NCBI GenBank assembly: GCA_016861105.1 | Contig: BOKS01000001.1 | Span: 372,001-436,000, forward strand | Direction: 5' to 3' | DNA: 64,000 nt | Source: Betaproteobacteria bacterium | GTDB lineage: Bacteria; Pseudomonadota; Gammaproteobacteria; Burkholderiales; Casimicrobiaceae | Shown here: positions 12,012-20,953 of the stretch, one piece after another | Layout of the letters: each line of letters opens with the position of its first letter | How positions within the stretch are numbered: position 1 is the first letter of the stretch | Translations under genes and position numbers: made by a program | Notes under the pieces: generated by a model | The model's input: the letters and a program-made list of their open reading frames with translations, nothing else | The model's database searches: none | Told to the model about the DNA's origin: nothing

Positions 12012-12023
12012 GGTGTGGGCGAT

Positions 12024-12695
12024 TCAGCGACCGCGCGGCGGCAGGTAGAGATCCTGCCGGTAGGTCAGCACGACGTTCGGGCGGAAGATGACGAGCGCGG
12101 AGAAGATCATGCCGCTGGCGAGCGCCTCGCCCCAGGCGAGCAGCAGCGCGTAGCCGATCGCTTCGCCGACCTGCGCCGCCGCGGACGGCGCCGCGACGGC
12201 AGCCGCGACGAGCAGTTGCGCGACGCTGGTCGCCGCCGTCGTCGCGAGCACGACGAACAGACCGTTGCCGATGATGAACACGAAGAGATTCTTCGGCAGG
12301 CGCGCTTCGATCCGTCGCTGCAGTGCCGTGGCCATCCAGGCCGGAAACGCGGCGAACAGCAGACCGTTCAGACCGAAGTTGCTCCAGGCGCCGCCGGTGA
12401 ACGCTGCGTGGACCGCCAGCGCCGCGACGAGCCCGAGGATCGCCCGCGCGCGGCCGAACAGCAGCGAGAAGAGCGCCACGCCGAGCAGCCCAAACTGCAC
12501 GCCCTGCGCCGACCTGACCGGCAGCGACCACAGGAACGAGACGCAGACGATTCCCGCGAGCCAGGCGTGCTGCGCGGCGCCGTCCGGCAGAAAGCGCCCG
12601 CGCACGCTGACGAGCCCCCACAACGCGATCGGCGCGAACAGCACGGCCGCGAGCCATGCGAACTGCCCTCCGACCGGCGTGTGCAGCAGCGCCAT
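12024..12695 (-). CDS. CbiM-like (energy-coupling-factor permease family) membrane protein
   Basis: The 223-residue integral membrane protein has six or seven hydrophobic segments, an N-terminal His near residue 5 (MALLHTPVG) and the NGLLFAAFPAW region that recall CbiM-type substrate-binding components of cobalt/nickel ECF transporters. The C-terminus YRQDLYLP is typical of the proteobacterial subgroup. No cbiN, cbiO or cbiQ genes are nearby, so transport, if any, would depend on distant partners. It may equally be a divergent paralogue with another role. Confidence 0.6.
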   Translation of the reverse strand: MALLHTPVGGQFAWLAAVLFAPIALWGLVSVRGRFLPDGAAQHAWLAGIVCVSFLWSLPVRSAQGVQFGLLGVALFSLLFGRARAILGLVAALAVHAAFTGGAWSNFGLNGLLFAAFPAWMATALQRRIEARLPKNLFVFIIGNGLFVVLATTAATSVAQLLVAAAVAAPSAAAQVGEAIGYALLLAWGEALASGMIFSALVIFRPNVVLTYRQDLYLPPRGR

Positions 12696-12711
12696 GCGGG
12701 CAGTCTAGCGT

Positions 12712-12857
12712 TCGGATTGCGGATCGCCGATTGCGGATTGGGCACGGCGCGGGCCCGCACGGTTGCCGGCAGGTGCGGCAGGCCGCGACGGGAGTTGCGT
12801 AGATGTCGTCGGCAGGCTGCGCTCGACGCAATCCTCAATCCGCAATCCGCAATCCGA
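12712..12857. repeat. Inverted GGATTGC-array element, permease/fliR junction
   Basis: The left arm (12713-12740) holds GGATTGC and variants (GGATCGC, GATTGCGGATT). The right arm (12827-12857) holds four GCAATCC-type copies in opposite orientation. The ~85-bp middle is GC-rich and unlike either gene. The arms can pair into a long stem on either strand. The element ends 1 bp before the fliR stop codon. Confidence 0.8.
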
Positions 12858-12858
12858 G

Positions 12859-13626
12859 TCAGTTCACCCAAGCGCCGACGCCGCGTTCGAGCGCGGCGCG
12901 CAGCGGGGCTTCGACGTAGGGCAGCAGCAGGAACAGCACGGCCAGGCCGACCAGCAGCGTCAGCGGGAAGCCCACGGCGAAGATGTTCAGTTGCGGCGCG
13001 ATCCGCGCGAGCACGCCCAGCACGACGTTGGTGAGCAGCATCACCGCGAGGAAGGGCAGCGCGATCGCAAGTCCGATGGCGAACATCTCGGCGCCGAAAC
13101 GCACGACGCGCTCGAAGGTCAGCGGCATCGCGAACTCGCCGCCCGACAGCGGGAACAGCCGGAAGCTTTCGGCGAGCGCATGGATCAGCAGCAGGTGGCC
13201 GTCGATCGCGACGAACATCAGCAGCGCGAGCAGCGACATGAAGCTCGCCACCGGCGTCTGCGCCTGCCCGGTCGCCGGGTTGAAGAAGCCGGCGAACGAA
13301 AGCCCCATCTGCAGGCCGATCAGCTCGCCCGCGATCTCGAGCGCGGCGAGTATCACGCGCACGGTGAAGCCGATGATCAGCCCGATCAGGATGTTCTGCA
13401 CGAGCAACGCGAAGCCCGGCGCAGTCATCACGTCGGTGATCGGCGGCGAAGGGACCACCGGCATCAGCACGACCGCCACCGCGAGCCCGAGCCCGACCTT
13501 GATCCGCACCGGGATCGCGCGGTGCGCGAGCAGCGGTGCGGCGGCGAACAGCGCCAGCACCCGCACCAGCGGCCAGAACACCGCGCCGTACCAGGCGGCG
13601 AGCTGCTCGGAGGTAAAGGTGATCAC
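12859..13626 (-). CDS. fliR: Flagellar export gate protein FliR
   Basis: FliR is part of the membrane gate (FliPQR) of the flagellar type III export apparatus. The 255-residue product has six hydrophobic segments and family motifs FTSEQLAAW at the start, GFTVRVILAALEIAGELIGLQMGLSFA in the centre (split here by eye) and NIFAVGFPLT near the end. The GTG at 13626 matches the usual FliR start (ITFTS). It sits directly beside four GGATTGC copies, which leave no recognisable SD. It is the last gene of the fliF-to-fliR operon. Confidence 0.93.
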   Translation of the reverse strand: MITFTSEQLAAWYGAVFWPLVRVLALFAAAPLLAHRAIPVRIKVGLGLAVAVVLMPVVPSPPITDVMTAPGFALLVQNILIGLIIGFTVRVILAALEIAGELIGLQMGLSFAGFFNPATGQAQTPVASFMSLLALLMFVAIDGHLLLIHALAESFRLFPLSGGEFAMPLTFERVVRFGAEMFAIGLAIALPFLAVMLLTNVVLGVLARIAPQLNIFAVGFPLTLLVGLAVLFLLLPYVEAPLRAALERGVGAWVN

Positions 13627-13630
13627 GACG

Positions 13631-13760
13631 GGATTGCGGATTGCGGATTGCGGATTGCGCCGACCTCGGTGCGCGCAGATGATTTGCAAGGTGCACCGGT
13701 ATTGAACCGCGCCATGCGCAATCCGCAATCCGAAGCAACGAACAGCGCAATCCGCAATCC
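13631..13760. repeat. Inverted GGATTGC-array element, fliR/fliQ junction
   Basis: Four perfect tandem GGATTGC units fill 13631-13658. Two pairs of GCAATCC units lie at 13718-13731 and 13747-13760. The inner part (13659-13746) is about 80% identical by eye to the inner part of the element between flhA and flhF at 47630-47730, in the same orientation on the plus strand although the flanking genes run in opposite directions. Confidence 0.85.
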
Positions 13761-13770
13761 GAGCATCGCC

Positions 13771-14040
13771 TCAGCCGATCGCCGTGGGGATGGACTCGAA
13801 CAGCCGCCGCACGTAGTCGACGTAGTAGGTGATGATCCAGGGGCCGGCGATGACCAGCGCGGCCAGGATCGCGACGAGCTTCGGGATGAACGACAGCGTC
13901 ATCTCGTTGATCTGCGTGGCCGCCTGCAGGATCGACACGATCAGCCCGACGACCAGCGCCGCGATCAGCATCGGTGCGGAGATCATCAGCATCACGTACA
14001 GCGCCTGCTGGCCGAGGGTGATGACGGATTGGGGATTCAT
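13771..14040 (-). CDS. fliQ: Flagellar export gate protein FliQ
   Basis: The 89-residue protein has the two long hydrophobic helices of FliQ, with signatures LGQQALYVMLMISAPML, VGLIVSILQAATQINE and the C-terminal IITYYVDYVRRLFE. It assembles with FliP and FliR into the export gate. It begins MNPQS, where relatives tend to begin MTPES; the DNA for these codons resembles the GCAATCC repeat, but the change is conservative. Spacing to fliP is 36 bp, with no heptamer element. Confidence 0.94.
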   Translation of the reverse strand: MNPQSVITLGQQALYVMLMISAPMLIAALVVGLIVSILQAATQINEMTLSFIPKLVAILAALVIAGPWIITYYVDYVRRLFESIPTAIG

Positions 14041-14076
14041 GGTCGCGAAGGATCGGCGAACGAACGAGGTGCGGTC

Positions 14077-14916
14077 TCAGATCTGGAACGAGGCGACGAG
14101 CGAACCGATCAGCAGGTTCCAGCCGTCGGCGAGCACGAACAGCATCAGCTTGAAGGGGAGCGCGATCAGCACCGGCGACAGCATCATCATGCCCATCGAC
14201 ATCAGCACGCTGGCGACGACCATGTCGATGATCAGGAACGGGATGAACACCATGAAGCCGATCTGGAACGCGGTCTTCAGCTCCGACGTGACGAAGGCGG
14301 GGATCACGACGCGCAGCGGCAGCTTGTCGGGACTGTCGGCGCCTTCGACGCGGCCCATGCGCGTGAACAGCTCCAGGTCGTTGGCGCGCGTGTGCTTGAG
14401 CATGAAGTCCTTCATCGGCGCCGACCCGGTCGCGAGCGCCTGCTCGAAGTTCACCTTCTGGTCGCGGTAGGGCACGTACGCGCTGTCGTGGATGCGGTCG
14501 AAGGTCGGGCCCATCACGAAGAAGGTCAGGAACAGCGCCAGCCCGATCAGCACCTGGTTCGGCGGCGTGGTCTGCGTGCCGAGCGCCATCCGCAGCAGGG
14601 ACAGCACGATGATGATGCGCGTGAAGCTCGTCATCATCAGCAGCACCGCCGGCAGGAAGGTCAGCAGCGCAAAGAACAGCAGCGTCTGCACCGGTACCGA
14701 GTACGTCGTGCCGCCGCCGGCGCCCGGCGCGGCGGTGACCTGGATCGGGCTGATCTGGGCGACGGCGGGGTGGCTCAGTGCCAGCAGGAGCAGCAGTGCG
14801 GGGAGCCAGAGGAATCCTCCCCGGCCCCCCCTTTTCAAAGGGGGAAGTGACGGCGGGCCGCAGACCAACCCCCCTCGCATAAAGGGGGGCAGGGGGGATT
14901 TCGATCGTGCCTTCAC
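14077..14916 (-). CDS. fliP: Flagellar export gate protein FliP with a repeat-encoded N-terminal extension
   Basis: The 279-residue product contains the full FliP core: [20 protein letters not shown], the [19 protein letters not shown] helix, [14 protein letters not shown] and the C-terminal pair of membrane segments. FliP has a cleaved signal peptide, here [18 protein letters not shown]. About 34 extra residues rich in Pro, Gly, Arg and Lys lie between the start and that peptide, encoded by the palindromic repeat at 14815-14905. The GTG at 14916 is chosen because it overlaps the fliO stop (GTGA), implying coupling. An ATG 12 codons later, inside the repeat, is the alternative. Confidence 0.92.
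   Translation of the reverse strand: MKARSKSPLPPFMRGGLVCGPPSLPPLKRGGRGGFLWLPALLLLLALSHPAVAQISPIQVTAAPGAGGGTTYSVPVQTLLFFALLTFLPAVLLMMTSFTRIIIVLSLLRMALGTQTTPPNQVLIGLALFLTFFVMGPTFDRIHDSAYVPYRDQKVNFEQALATGSAPMKDFMLKHTRANDLELFTRMGRVEGADSPDKLPLRVVIPAFVTSELKTAFQIGFMVFIPFLIIDMVVASVLMSMGMMMLSPVLIALPFKLMLFVLADGWNLLIGSLVASFQI
14815..14905. repeat. Palindromic repeat inside the 5' end of fliP
   Basis: Two hairpins built from runs of C and G: CCCCCTTTTCAAAGGGGG at about 14825-14842 and CCCCCCT...AGGGGGG at about 14871-14888. A related pair occurs at 17505-17600 between fliL and fliK, so this is a dispersed family. In fliP it is translated as a basic, proline-rich leader ahead of the signal peptide. Confidence 0.7.
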
Positions 14917-15317
14917 TTCTGCACTCTTGCCATCAGCGAGGCGAACGATGTCGCCGAGCCGCTCAGCGCGCTCGCATCGCCTTTGGGCAGCGTGCCGACG
15001 CGGCTGATGCTCGCGGCCGTGACGCCGAGCAGCAGCCAGCGTTCGCCGGCTTCGACGACGACGATGCGTTCACGCGGACCCAGAGGAAGCTGTGCGACGA
15101 CGCGCAGCCCTGCGGTGCCGGCCGGCTGCGCGCCGCCGAGCCGCTTGAGCAGCCACATCGCCACCGGGATCAGCGCCAGGACGAAGACGAGCGCGACGAC
15201 CATCGGCACCAGCGAGGGGCCTTCGGCCGGTGCCTGCGCATAGGCCGGCGCGCTCGCGAGCGCCAACGCCGCGAAGACGCCCCGGACGTCGTTCGTCGGC
15301 CGACGGCCGACGATCAT
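14913..15317 (-). CDS. fliO: Flagellar biosynthesis protein FliO
   Basis: FliO is a small membrane protein that stabilises FliP while the export gate assembles. The 134-residue product has a hydrophobic N-terminal segment (about 13-27), one strong transmembrane helix ([21 protein letters not shown], given as a single segment at about 37-57) followed by a KRLGG motif and a cytoplasmic domain with [17 protein letters not shown]. Start and stop overlap the neighbours: its ATG shares bases with the fliN stop and its stop with the fliP start. Confidence 0.88.
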   Translation of the reverse strand: MIVGRRPTNDVRGVFAALALASAPAYAQAPAEGPSLVPMVVALVFVLALIPVAMWLLKRLGGAQPAGTAGLRVVAQLPLGPRERIVVVEAGERWLLLGVTAASISRVGTLPKGDASALSGSATSFASLMARVQK

Positions 15318-15736
15318 TTATGCAGCCTCCGCATCCGCTCGCTCGGCGTGACGATGTCGGTGAGTCGGATGCCGAACTTCTCGTTGACGACGACGACTTC
15401 GCCCTGTGCGATCAGGCAGCCGTTGACCAGCACGTCCATCGGCTCGCCGGCGAGCGCGTCCAGCTCGATCACCGAGCCCTGCGCGAGCTGCAGGATGTGC
15501 TTGATCGGAATCTTCGTGCGTCCCAGCTCGACGGTCAGATTGACCGGGATGTCGAGGATCAGGTCGATGTCCTGCGCGCCCTCGGGCGTGCTGCCGCCGC
15601 CGGGCGTCAGCCGCTGGAAGATGTTGGCGGGCTGCGCGGCGTCGACCGTCATCGCGCCGTCGGCCGCCTTCTGTTCGGCGAGCGCCGCGGCCCAGTCGTC
15701 GCCTGCGCCCTGTGCGGGGTCGAGTTGATCGCTCAT
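15314..15736 (-). CDS. fliN: Flagellar motor switch protein FliN
   Basis: FliN forms the lower C-ring with FliM and helps deliver export cargo and bind CheY-P. The 140-residue product has a variable, acidic first half and a C-terminal SpoA domain (about 62-138) with DIPVNLTVELGRTKIPIK, GSVIELDALAGEPMDVLVN and GEVVVVNEKFGIRLT. The ATG at 15736 overlaps the fliM stop codon (TGATG), so translation is coupled. Confidence 0.95.
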   Translation of the reverse strand: MSDQLDPAQGAGDDWAAALAEQKAADGAMTVDAAQPANIFQRLTPGGGSTPEGAQDIDLILDIPVNLTVELGRTKIPIKHILQLAQGSVIELDALAGEPMDVLVNGCLIAQGEVVVVNEKFGIRLTDIVTPSERMRRLHK

Positions 15737-16740
15737 CAGTCGGTCCCTTCGACGGATCGCCCGTCGGTGTAGTGCGAGTACTTCAGCAGCTTCTCGATGC
15801 GGATCGCGGTGTGGCCGTTGACCGCGCCGAAGCGGCACTCCATCACCGGCACGCCGTCGACGTGCGCATGGATCAGCTCCTTCAGCGGCAGCTCGACGAA
15901 ATCGCCGACGCGCAGCTTCATCAGATCGCCGACGGTCAGCGTCGTGCGCGCCAGCTCCGCGGTCAGTTCGACGTCGGCCGACTGCACCTGCTGTGTCAGC
16001 ATCCGCACCCAGCGGCGGTCGGGTTCGTGCGCGTCGCCCTGCACGGTCGAGTACAGGATGTCGCGGATCGGTTCGAGCGTGGAGTAGGGGAAGCAGATGT
16101 GCACTTCGCCGCTCTGCTCGCCGACTTCGATGTTGAAGGTCGTGGTGACGACGATCTCCGACGGCGTGGCGACGTTGGCGAACTGCGTGTGCATCTCCGA
16201 GCGCAGGTGCTGGAAGTTGAACCTGAACAGCCCGGTCCATGCCTTGGTGTACTCGGCGAGCGCCACGTCCACCAGCCGCTGGATGATGCGGCTTTCGGTC
16301 GGCGAAAAGTCGCGCCCCTCGATGCGCGCGTGCAGCTTGCCGGTGCCGCCGAACAGCGTGTCGATCACCGCGAACACCAGGTTCGGGTCGAAGATCACGA
16401 GCGCGTTGCCGCGCAGCGGCGCAGTCGACACGATGTTGATGTTGGTCGGCACGACGATGTCGCGCAGGAAGGCCGAATACTTGATCACGCGCACCGGACC
16501 GACCGAGATCTCCGGGCTGCGGCGCATGAAGTTGAACAGGCCGATGCGCAGGTTGCGGGCGAAGCGCTCGTTGATGATCTCGAGCGTGGGCATGCGCCCG
16601 CGGACGATGCGCTCCTGGCTCGCGATGTCGTAATCGCGGATGCCGCCGCCGCCTTCTTCGCGTTCGAGCTTCTGCGACTCGCCCGTGACGCCCTCGAGCA
16701 GCGCGTCGACTTCGTCCTGCGAGAGAAAGTGGTCAGCCAT
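15736..16740 (-). CDS. fliM: Flagellar motor switch protein FliM
   Basis: FliM joins FliG to FliN in the C-ring and is the docking site for phosphorylated CheY. The 334-residue protein begins with the CheY-binding peptide (HFLSQDEVDALLEGV). The middle domain contains the FliG-contacting GGTG motif (DTLFGGTGKLHARIEGRDFS, given as one segment), and a SpoA domain ends the protein. The ATG at 16740 follows a short heptamer element; only a weak GCGGA lies at SD distance. Confidence 0.96.
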   Translation of the reverse strand: MADHFLSQDEVDALLEGVTGESQKLEREEGGGGIRDYDIASQERIVRGRMPTLEIINERFARNLRIGLFNFMRRSPEISVGPVRVIKYSAFLRDIVVPTNINIVSTAPLRGNALVIFDPNLVFAVIDTLFGGTGKLHARIEGRDFSPTESRIIQRLVDVALAEYTKAWTGLFRFNFQHLRSEMHTQFANVATPSEIVVTTTFNIEVGEQSGEVHICFPYSTLEPIRDILYSTVQGDAHEPDRRWVRMLTQQVQSADVELTAELARTTLTVGDLMKLRVGDFVELPLKELIHAHVDGVPVMECRFGAVNGHTAIRIEKLLKYSHYTDGRSVEGTD

Positions 16741-16752
16741 TCGTCCGCCGTT

Positions 16753-16812
16753 CGGATTGCGGATTGCGCAGTGCGCTGTCGGCGTGATCCGCGATCCGCG
16801 ATCCGCAGTCCG
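16753..16812. repeat. Compact inverted GGATTGC-array element, fliM/fliL junction
   Basis: Two GGATTGC copies (16754-16767) face four degenerate inverse copies (GCGATCC, GCAGTCC) at 16787-16812, with about 20 bp between. It makes up almost the whole 72-bp fliL-fliM gap and could fold as one hairpin in the operon mRNA. Confidence 0.75.
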
Positions 16813-17310
16813 TCATTGGATGATCAGGTGCGTGAAGTTCACCGCCTCGACGCCCTTTTCGGCGGGGGTGCGCTCGAGCGGCTTGTTGGCGGCGGCGATG
16901 ATCTCCTGCGCGAGCTTTTCCTTGGCTTCGCGCGTGGCGAGATCGGCCGCCTTCTTCGAGCTGAGCAGCAGCAGGATCTCGCTGCGCACGGCGGGCATCA
17001 TGTTCTTCAGCACCTCGCCGGCGGCCGTGTCCCTCATCTCCGCAACGAGCTTGACCTGCATGAAGCGGTCGTTGTCCTCGTCGCGCAGATTGACCGTGAA
17101 GGACTCGAGATCGACGAAGACCGGCGTCTTCTTCGGTTGGCCCTTCTGCTCCGCTGCCTGTGGCGCGTCCTTTTTGCCGATCAGCAGATAGGCCGCGGCG
17201 CCGCCGCCGGCAGCCAGCAGCGTCGCGCCCACGCCGACGACCAGCAGCAGCTTGGACTTGCTCTTCTTCGGGGCCTTGGCTTCTTCGGCCTTGGCGTCCT
17301 TTTCGGCCAT
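16813..17310 (-). CDS. fliL: Flagellar basal body-associated protein FliL
   Basis: FliL is a single-pass inner-membrane protein that surrounds or supports stator units. The 165-residue protein has a Lys/Ala-rich cytoplasmic tail, one transmembrane helix (about 20-44) and a periplasmic stomatin-like domain with FVDLESFTVNLRDEDNDRFM and VRSEILLLLSSKKAADLATREG-like residues, ending THLIIQ. It lies just downstream of a strong FliA promoter match, so fliL may head a separate transcription unit fliL-M-N-O-P-Q-R inside the larger operon. Confidence 0.95.
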   Translation of the reverse strand: MAEKDAKAEEAKAPKKSKSKLLLVVGVGATLLAAGGGAAAYLLIGKKDAPQAAEQKGQPKKTPVFVDLESFTVNLRDEDNDRFMQVKLVAEMRDTAAGEVLKNMMPAVRSEILLLLSSKKAADLATREAKEKLAQEIIAAANKPLERTPAEKGVEAVNFTHLIIQ

Positions 17311-17365
17311 CGCGAACTCCGTGTCGAATCCACATCACGCACGTCGACCGCCGAAGCGGGCGACG

Positions 17366-17393
17366 TTATCGGCACGATTATTCGAGGGCTTGA
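17366..17393 (-). promoter_or_regulatory. Predicted FliA (sigma-28) promoter for fliL
   Basis: On the minus strand TCAAGCCC, 12 bp, then GCCGATAA, an exact -10 match to the sigma-28 consensus (TAAAGTTT-N11-GCCGATAA). It lies about 55 bp before the fliL ATG. The same TCAAG-type -35 recurs in the other predicted FliA promoters of the window. Confidence 0.7.
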
Positions 17394-17435
17394 GGGGGCG
17401 CGATCCCGCGATAAACGGCGGGAATCGGGAGGGCG

Positions 17436-17652
17436 GATCTGGGATTGCGGAGCGCGGATTGCGTCTCACGGACTGCTGAGGTTCCCCGCACAAGGCGGCG
17501 CCTCTTCCCCCTTTCGTAAAGGGGGACCGAGGGGGATCTCAGAACGTCGCCAAGCGCAAGCTCCCCAAGTCCCCGCTGCCCTCCCTTTCAAAGGAGGGCG
17601 CGAGTGCGCTGCATCGCTGCCGCATCCTCGCGCAATCCGCAATCCGCGCTCG
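17436..17652. repeat. Inverted GGATTGC-array element with nested palindromes, fliL/fliK junction
   Basis: GGATTGC-type copies at 17441-17462 face GCAATCC copies at 17633-17647. Between them lie two C-run/G-run hairpins (about 17505-17535 and 17578-17600) of the family also found in fliP. With the FliA promoter region this fills the 351-bp fliK-fliL gap; I see no gene here. Confidence 0.75.
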
Positions 17653-17661
17653 GCCGTCCGA

Positions 17662-18852
17662 TCAAACGACCACGTCGATCAGCCGGTCCGGATGCGCAGG
17701 CCGCGCCGGGCGCAGCAGATCGGGCGCGACGTTGACGCTGCCGATGGCGCGCATTTGATCGCGCGAGCCACGCTGCGAGCGCGCGAAGTCGCGCCGGGCG
17801 TGATCGCCGACCTGGGCGTCCGCCAGTTGCAGTCCGCTGCCGGCGAACATCTCGCGCAGGCGCGGCAGCGCATCTTCGATCGCCGCGCGTGTCGTCGCGT
17901 GCGCGGCGCTGAAGAATAGTTGCGCTTCCTGTCCGCGCAATTCGATCGCCACCGACAGCGGGCCGAGATCGGCCGGCGTCAGCGCGATCTCCGCGCTCTG
18001 CACGCGCTGGCCGGCGAGGAAAACGACGCGGCTGGCGAGATCCTCGCCGAAGCCCGGATGCAGCACCGGCGTGGCGATCTTCGCGTGAGCGATCGAATAC
18101 GTCTGCGGCGCATGCGGCGCGACCGCGGGCGCAACGTTGTTCTGCGCACCGGCGGTCTCCGCGCGCAGGGTGGACTGCGCGCTCGCCGGCATCGGCTCGA
18201 AACGCCGATCGGCCGGTTCGCCGGCGCGTTCGGCTGCCACGTCCTTCGACAAGCGCGGGGCGCTGCCTGCCGATGCGGCGACTGCACTGTGCTCGGCCGC
18301 GTCCGCCTGGGCGGCATGGGCCGCGACGGGTGCGGCGCGCGGTGCGGCACGCGGCGGTTTTGCCGCATCCTCGGGCGGCGCATCGGGATTCGCCGCAGGG
18401 GCATTCGCGGCGGCCGGTGCCGGCTGCATTCTGTCGTTTGCCGGCGCCGGCGGCGGGGAGGCCGGGGCCGCCTCGACGCTCGACGGCGGGTCGGTGCGGG
18501 CTGCGGTGTCTGCCGGTACGGCCCCGGTGCTCACGGGTACGGCCGGTGCAAACTGAGGCAGAAGGGAAGTCGCCGCATCCGCGGTTGCGTCGACGCCGAC
18601 ATCGGACGCGCCGCTTGAGTCCGTCGCGGCCGGCGCGGGTGTCGACGTTCCCTCGTCGCGCGATGGCTGCGCGTCGTCCTTGGCCGGCGCTTCGCGGCCC
18701 CGCGTTGCCGCGGCATCCCGGCACGCAACGCGCGCCATCACGCGGTCGAAGTCGGCGGCGGGATCTTCCGTGCCGCGGGTCTGCGCCGCGCGCGAGCCGC
18801 TCGCGTTGGCCTGGCGCGCTGCCTGCAACGCGGCGATGTTCAGATCGTTCAT
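17662..18852 (-). CDS. fliK: Flagellar hook-length control protein FliK
   Basis: FliK is the secreted ruler that ends hook growth and switches export specificity at FlhB. The 396-residue protein has a long, disordered Ala/Pro-rich region (about 30-260) and the C-terminal Flg_hook domain (about 268-360) with EIALTPADLGPLSVAIEL and the LREMFAGSGLQLADAQV helix. The ATG at 18852 opens a plausible export signal region. Length is in the usual range. Identification rests on the C-terminal domain and on gene order. Confidence 0.93.
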   Translation of the reverse strand: MNDLNIAALQAARQANASGSRAAQTRGTEDPAADFDRVMARVACRDAAATRGREAPAKDDAQPSRDEGTSTPAPAATDSSGASDVGVDATADAATSLLPQFAPAVPVSTGAVPADTAARTDPPSSVEAAPASPPPAPANDRMQPAPAAANAPAANPDAPPEDAAKPPRAAPRAAPVAAHAAQADAAEHSAVAASAGSAPRLSKDVAAERAGEPADRRFEPMPASAQSTLRAETAGAQNNVAPAVAPHAPQTYSIAHAKIATPVLHPGFGEDLASRVVFLAGQRVQSAEIALTPADLGPLSVAIELRGQEAQLFFSAAHATTRAAIEDALPRLREMFAGSGLQLADAQVGDHARRDFARSQRGSRDQMRAIGSVNVAPDLLRPARPAHPDRLIDVVV

Positions 18853-18865
18853 GTGCTTCCCCGGA

Positions 18866-19318
18866 TCACCATTCGGACGGAGCGAGCGGCCTTGCGCGAC
18901 CCGACTGCGCCAGCTCGTCCTGCGTTTTCTGTTCGCGCCGCGCGAGCAGTTGGCGCGCGTCCGCGAGCCGCCGCTCGGCGAGCGCCTGCATGCTCTTCAC
19001 GCGCTTCTGCATCTGCTGCAGCTCCTCGTCGGCCGCGGCCAGCGCAGCCGTGCGCCGCTGCACCTCGAGCCGCTGCGCCTCGATCGCCTGCTGCAGCTTG
19101 GCCGTGAAGGCGCGCAGGTTGTTCTGCGCCGCCATGTCGACGCCCTGCGTCAGCGTCGACTGCGCGCGCCGCTCGTAGTCGCGCGCGTAGCCGCGCAGCA
19201 CTTCGAGCTGCGCCTGCGCCTGCGCGAGGCTCGCCGCCGCCTGCGCGCGCCGCGCCGCCGCCGCGTCGCGCGACGTGACGGCCAGTTCGATCAGCATGGC
19301 GAGGTTGGCGTTATGCAT
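18866..19318 (-). CDS. fliJ: Flagellar export chaperone/stalk protein FliJ
   Basis: FliJ is the coiled-coil stalk of the FliI ATPase ring and escorts cargo chaperones. The 150-residue product is almost entirely helical, with Ala/Gln/Arg-rich heptads from about 10 to 135, as expected. It is placed between fliI and fliK, 13 bp from fliK. Its ATG (19318) abuts the next heptamer element, so no SD is visible. Confidence 0.9.
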   Translation of the reverse strand: MHNANLAMLIELAVTSRDAAAARRAQAAASLAQAQAQLEVLRGYARDYERRAQSTLTQGVDMAAQNNLRAFTAKLQQAIEAQRLEVQRRTAALAAADEELQQMQKRVKSMQALAERRLADARQLLARREQKTQDELAQSGRARPLAPSEW

Positions 19319-19319
19319 G

Positions 19320-19478
19320 CGGATTCGGATTGCGGATTGCGGATTGCGTCCGGCAGGGAATCGAGCGCGTCACTCCCGCGCAGGCGGAAATCCGGTGTCT
19401 GCTCAATGCACTGCGAGCTCTGCGTACTCGCGGGCATGACAGCCGTTCGCGCATCGCAATCCGCAATCCGCAATCCGA
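19320..19478. repeat. Inverted GGATTGC-array element, fliJ/fliI junction
   Basis: Left arm GGATTCG plus three GGATTGC copies at 19321-19347, right arm three GCAATCC copies at 19455-19475. The loop contains a segment like the common CCCGCGCAGGCGGAAA palindromic repeat (19373-19391). It occupies the whole fliI-fliJ gap. Confidence 0.8.
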
Positions 19479-19480
19479 AG

Positions 19481-20953
19481 TCACGACACTTCCACCGTGC
19501 TGAGCAGCGCCGCCAGCCGGCCGTGCGCCTCCGCGAGCGAAGAGGCCTCGTTCATCGACTGCTGCAGGAAAGCCTCCATCCGCGGGTAGGCCGCGATCGC
19601 CGCGTCGAGCAGGCGGTCGTTGCCGGGTACGTAGGCCCCTACCGATAGCAAGTCGCGGTTGCGCGCGAAGCGGGAATAAAGACCCTTGAAGCGGCGCGCC
19701 AGCTCGATTTGGTCGGGACCGACGATCGAGGTCATCACGCGCGAAATCGAAGCTTCGACGTCGATCGCCGGATAGTGGCCGGCGTCGGCGAGCGGCCGCG
19801 ACAGCACGATGTGGCCGTCGAGGATCGCGCGCGCCGAATCCGCGACCGGGTCCTGCGGATCGTCGCCTTCGGTGAGCACCGTGTAGAAGGCAGTGATCGA
19901 GCCCTGGCCGGCGGCCGCGTTGCCCGCGCGCTCGACGAGCTGCGGCAGCTTGGCGAACACCGACGGCGGATAGCCCTTGGTCGCCGGCGGTTCGCCGATC
20001 GCCAGCGCGATCTCGCGTGCGGCCATCGCGTAGCGCGTCAGCGAATCGAGCAGCAGCAGCACCTGTTTGCCCTGGTCGCGGTAGTGCTCGGCGATCGCGG
20101 TTGCATACGCGGCGCCCTGCATCCGCAGCAGCGGCGGCGTGTCGGCGGGTGCGGCGACGACGACCGCGCGGCGCAAGCCCTGCGGGCCGAGGATGTCCTC
20201 GATGAACTCCTTGACCTCGCGGCCGCGTTCGCCGATCAACCCGACGACGGTCACGTCCGCGCTCGTGTACTTGGCCATCATGCCCAGCAGTACGCTCTTG
20301 CCCACCCCGGAGCCGGCGAACAGCCCCATGCGCTGTCCGCGGCCGACGGTCGCGAGCGCGTTGATCGCGCGCACGCCCACGTCGAGCGGATCCCGCACCG
20401 GCTCGCGCTCCATCGCGTTGATCGGCCGGCGCGCGAGCGGCTGCAGCTCGGCGCCTTCGAGCGCACCGAGCTTGTCGAGCGGGCGCCCGTTCGGATCGAC
20501 GACGCGGCCGAGCAGCGCTTCGCCCATCGGCAGATGGCGCGTGCGGTCCTCGGCGCGCCGGCGCGGGTGGTTGTTGCGGTGAAGCTGCGGGCGCGCTGCC
20601 GCCGATTCGTGCGGCACGACCATCGCGCCCGGCCGCAGCCCGTACGGATCGGTCGCCGGCATCAGGAACAGCCGCTCGCCGTTGAAGCCGACCACTTCCG
20701 CGTCGACGCGCAGCGTCGCGTCCTGCAGCACGATCACCTGCGCGCCGACCGGAAGCTTGAGCCCCACCGCTTCCATCACGAGCCCCGCGACGCGCGTCAG
20801 CCGCCCGCGCACCTCGATCGGGCTGGCCGCCGCCGCGATCGCGCGCGACTGCGCGAGGAAGCGGAGGAAGGGCGCCCGCTCGGATTGCGGATCGCGCTCG
20901 GATTGCGGATTGCGGATTGCGGATTGAGCTGGTTGCACGGCGCGGAGGCTCAC
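19481..20953 (-). CDS. fliI: Flagellum-specific ATPase FliI with repeat-encoded N-terminus
   Basis: FliI is the hexameric ATPase that energises substrate release at the export gate. The P-loop is [15 protein letters not shown]; the Walker B strand is [20 protein letters not shown], and the C-terminal domain with [10 protein letters not shown] is complete. The start is uncertain. The native N-terminus ([14 protein letters not shown]) is preceded by codons made of GCAATCC repeats that read [17 protein letters not shown], with no ATG. GTG at 20953 (490 aa) or at 20938 (485 aa) are the available starts, neither with a clear SD. Both lie just after the fliH stop (20977). Confidence 0.93.
   Translation of the reverse strand: MSLRAVQPAQSAIRNPQSERDPQSERAPFLRFLAQSRAIAAAASPIEVRGRLTRVAGLVMEAVGLKLPVGAQVIVLQDATLRVDAEVVGFNGERLFLMPATDPYGLRPGAMVVPHESAAARPQLHRNNHPRRRAEDRTRHLPMGEALLGRVVDPNGRPLDKLGALEGAELQPLARRPINAMEREPVRDPLDVGVRAINALATVGRGQRMGLFAGSGVGKSVLLGMMAKYTSADVTVVGLIGERGREVKEFIEDILGPQGLRRAVVVAAPADTPPLLRMQGAAYATAIAEHYRDQGKQVLLLLDSLTRYAMAAREIALAIGEPPATKGYPPSVFAKLPQLVERAGNAAAGQGSITAFYTVLTEGDDPQDPVADSARAILDGHIVLSRPLADAGHYPAIDVEASISRVMTSIVGPDQIELARRFKGLYSRFARNRDLLSVGAYVPGNDRLLDAAIAAYPRMEAFLQQSMNEASSLAEAHGRLAALLSTVEVS

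Noticed and set aside
12763..14850. A 695-codon plus-strand frame across fliR, fliQ and fliP
   Set aside because: It crosses three real genes and two repeat elements in antisense; the translated heptamers (IRNPQS) show that it is not a protein gene.
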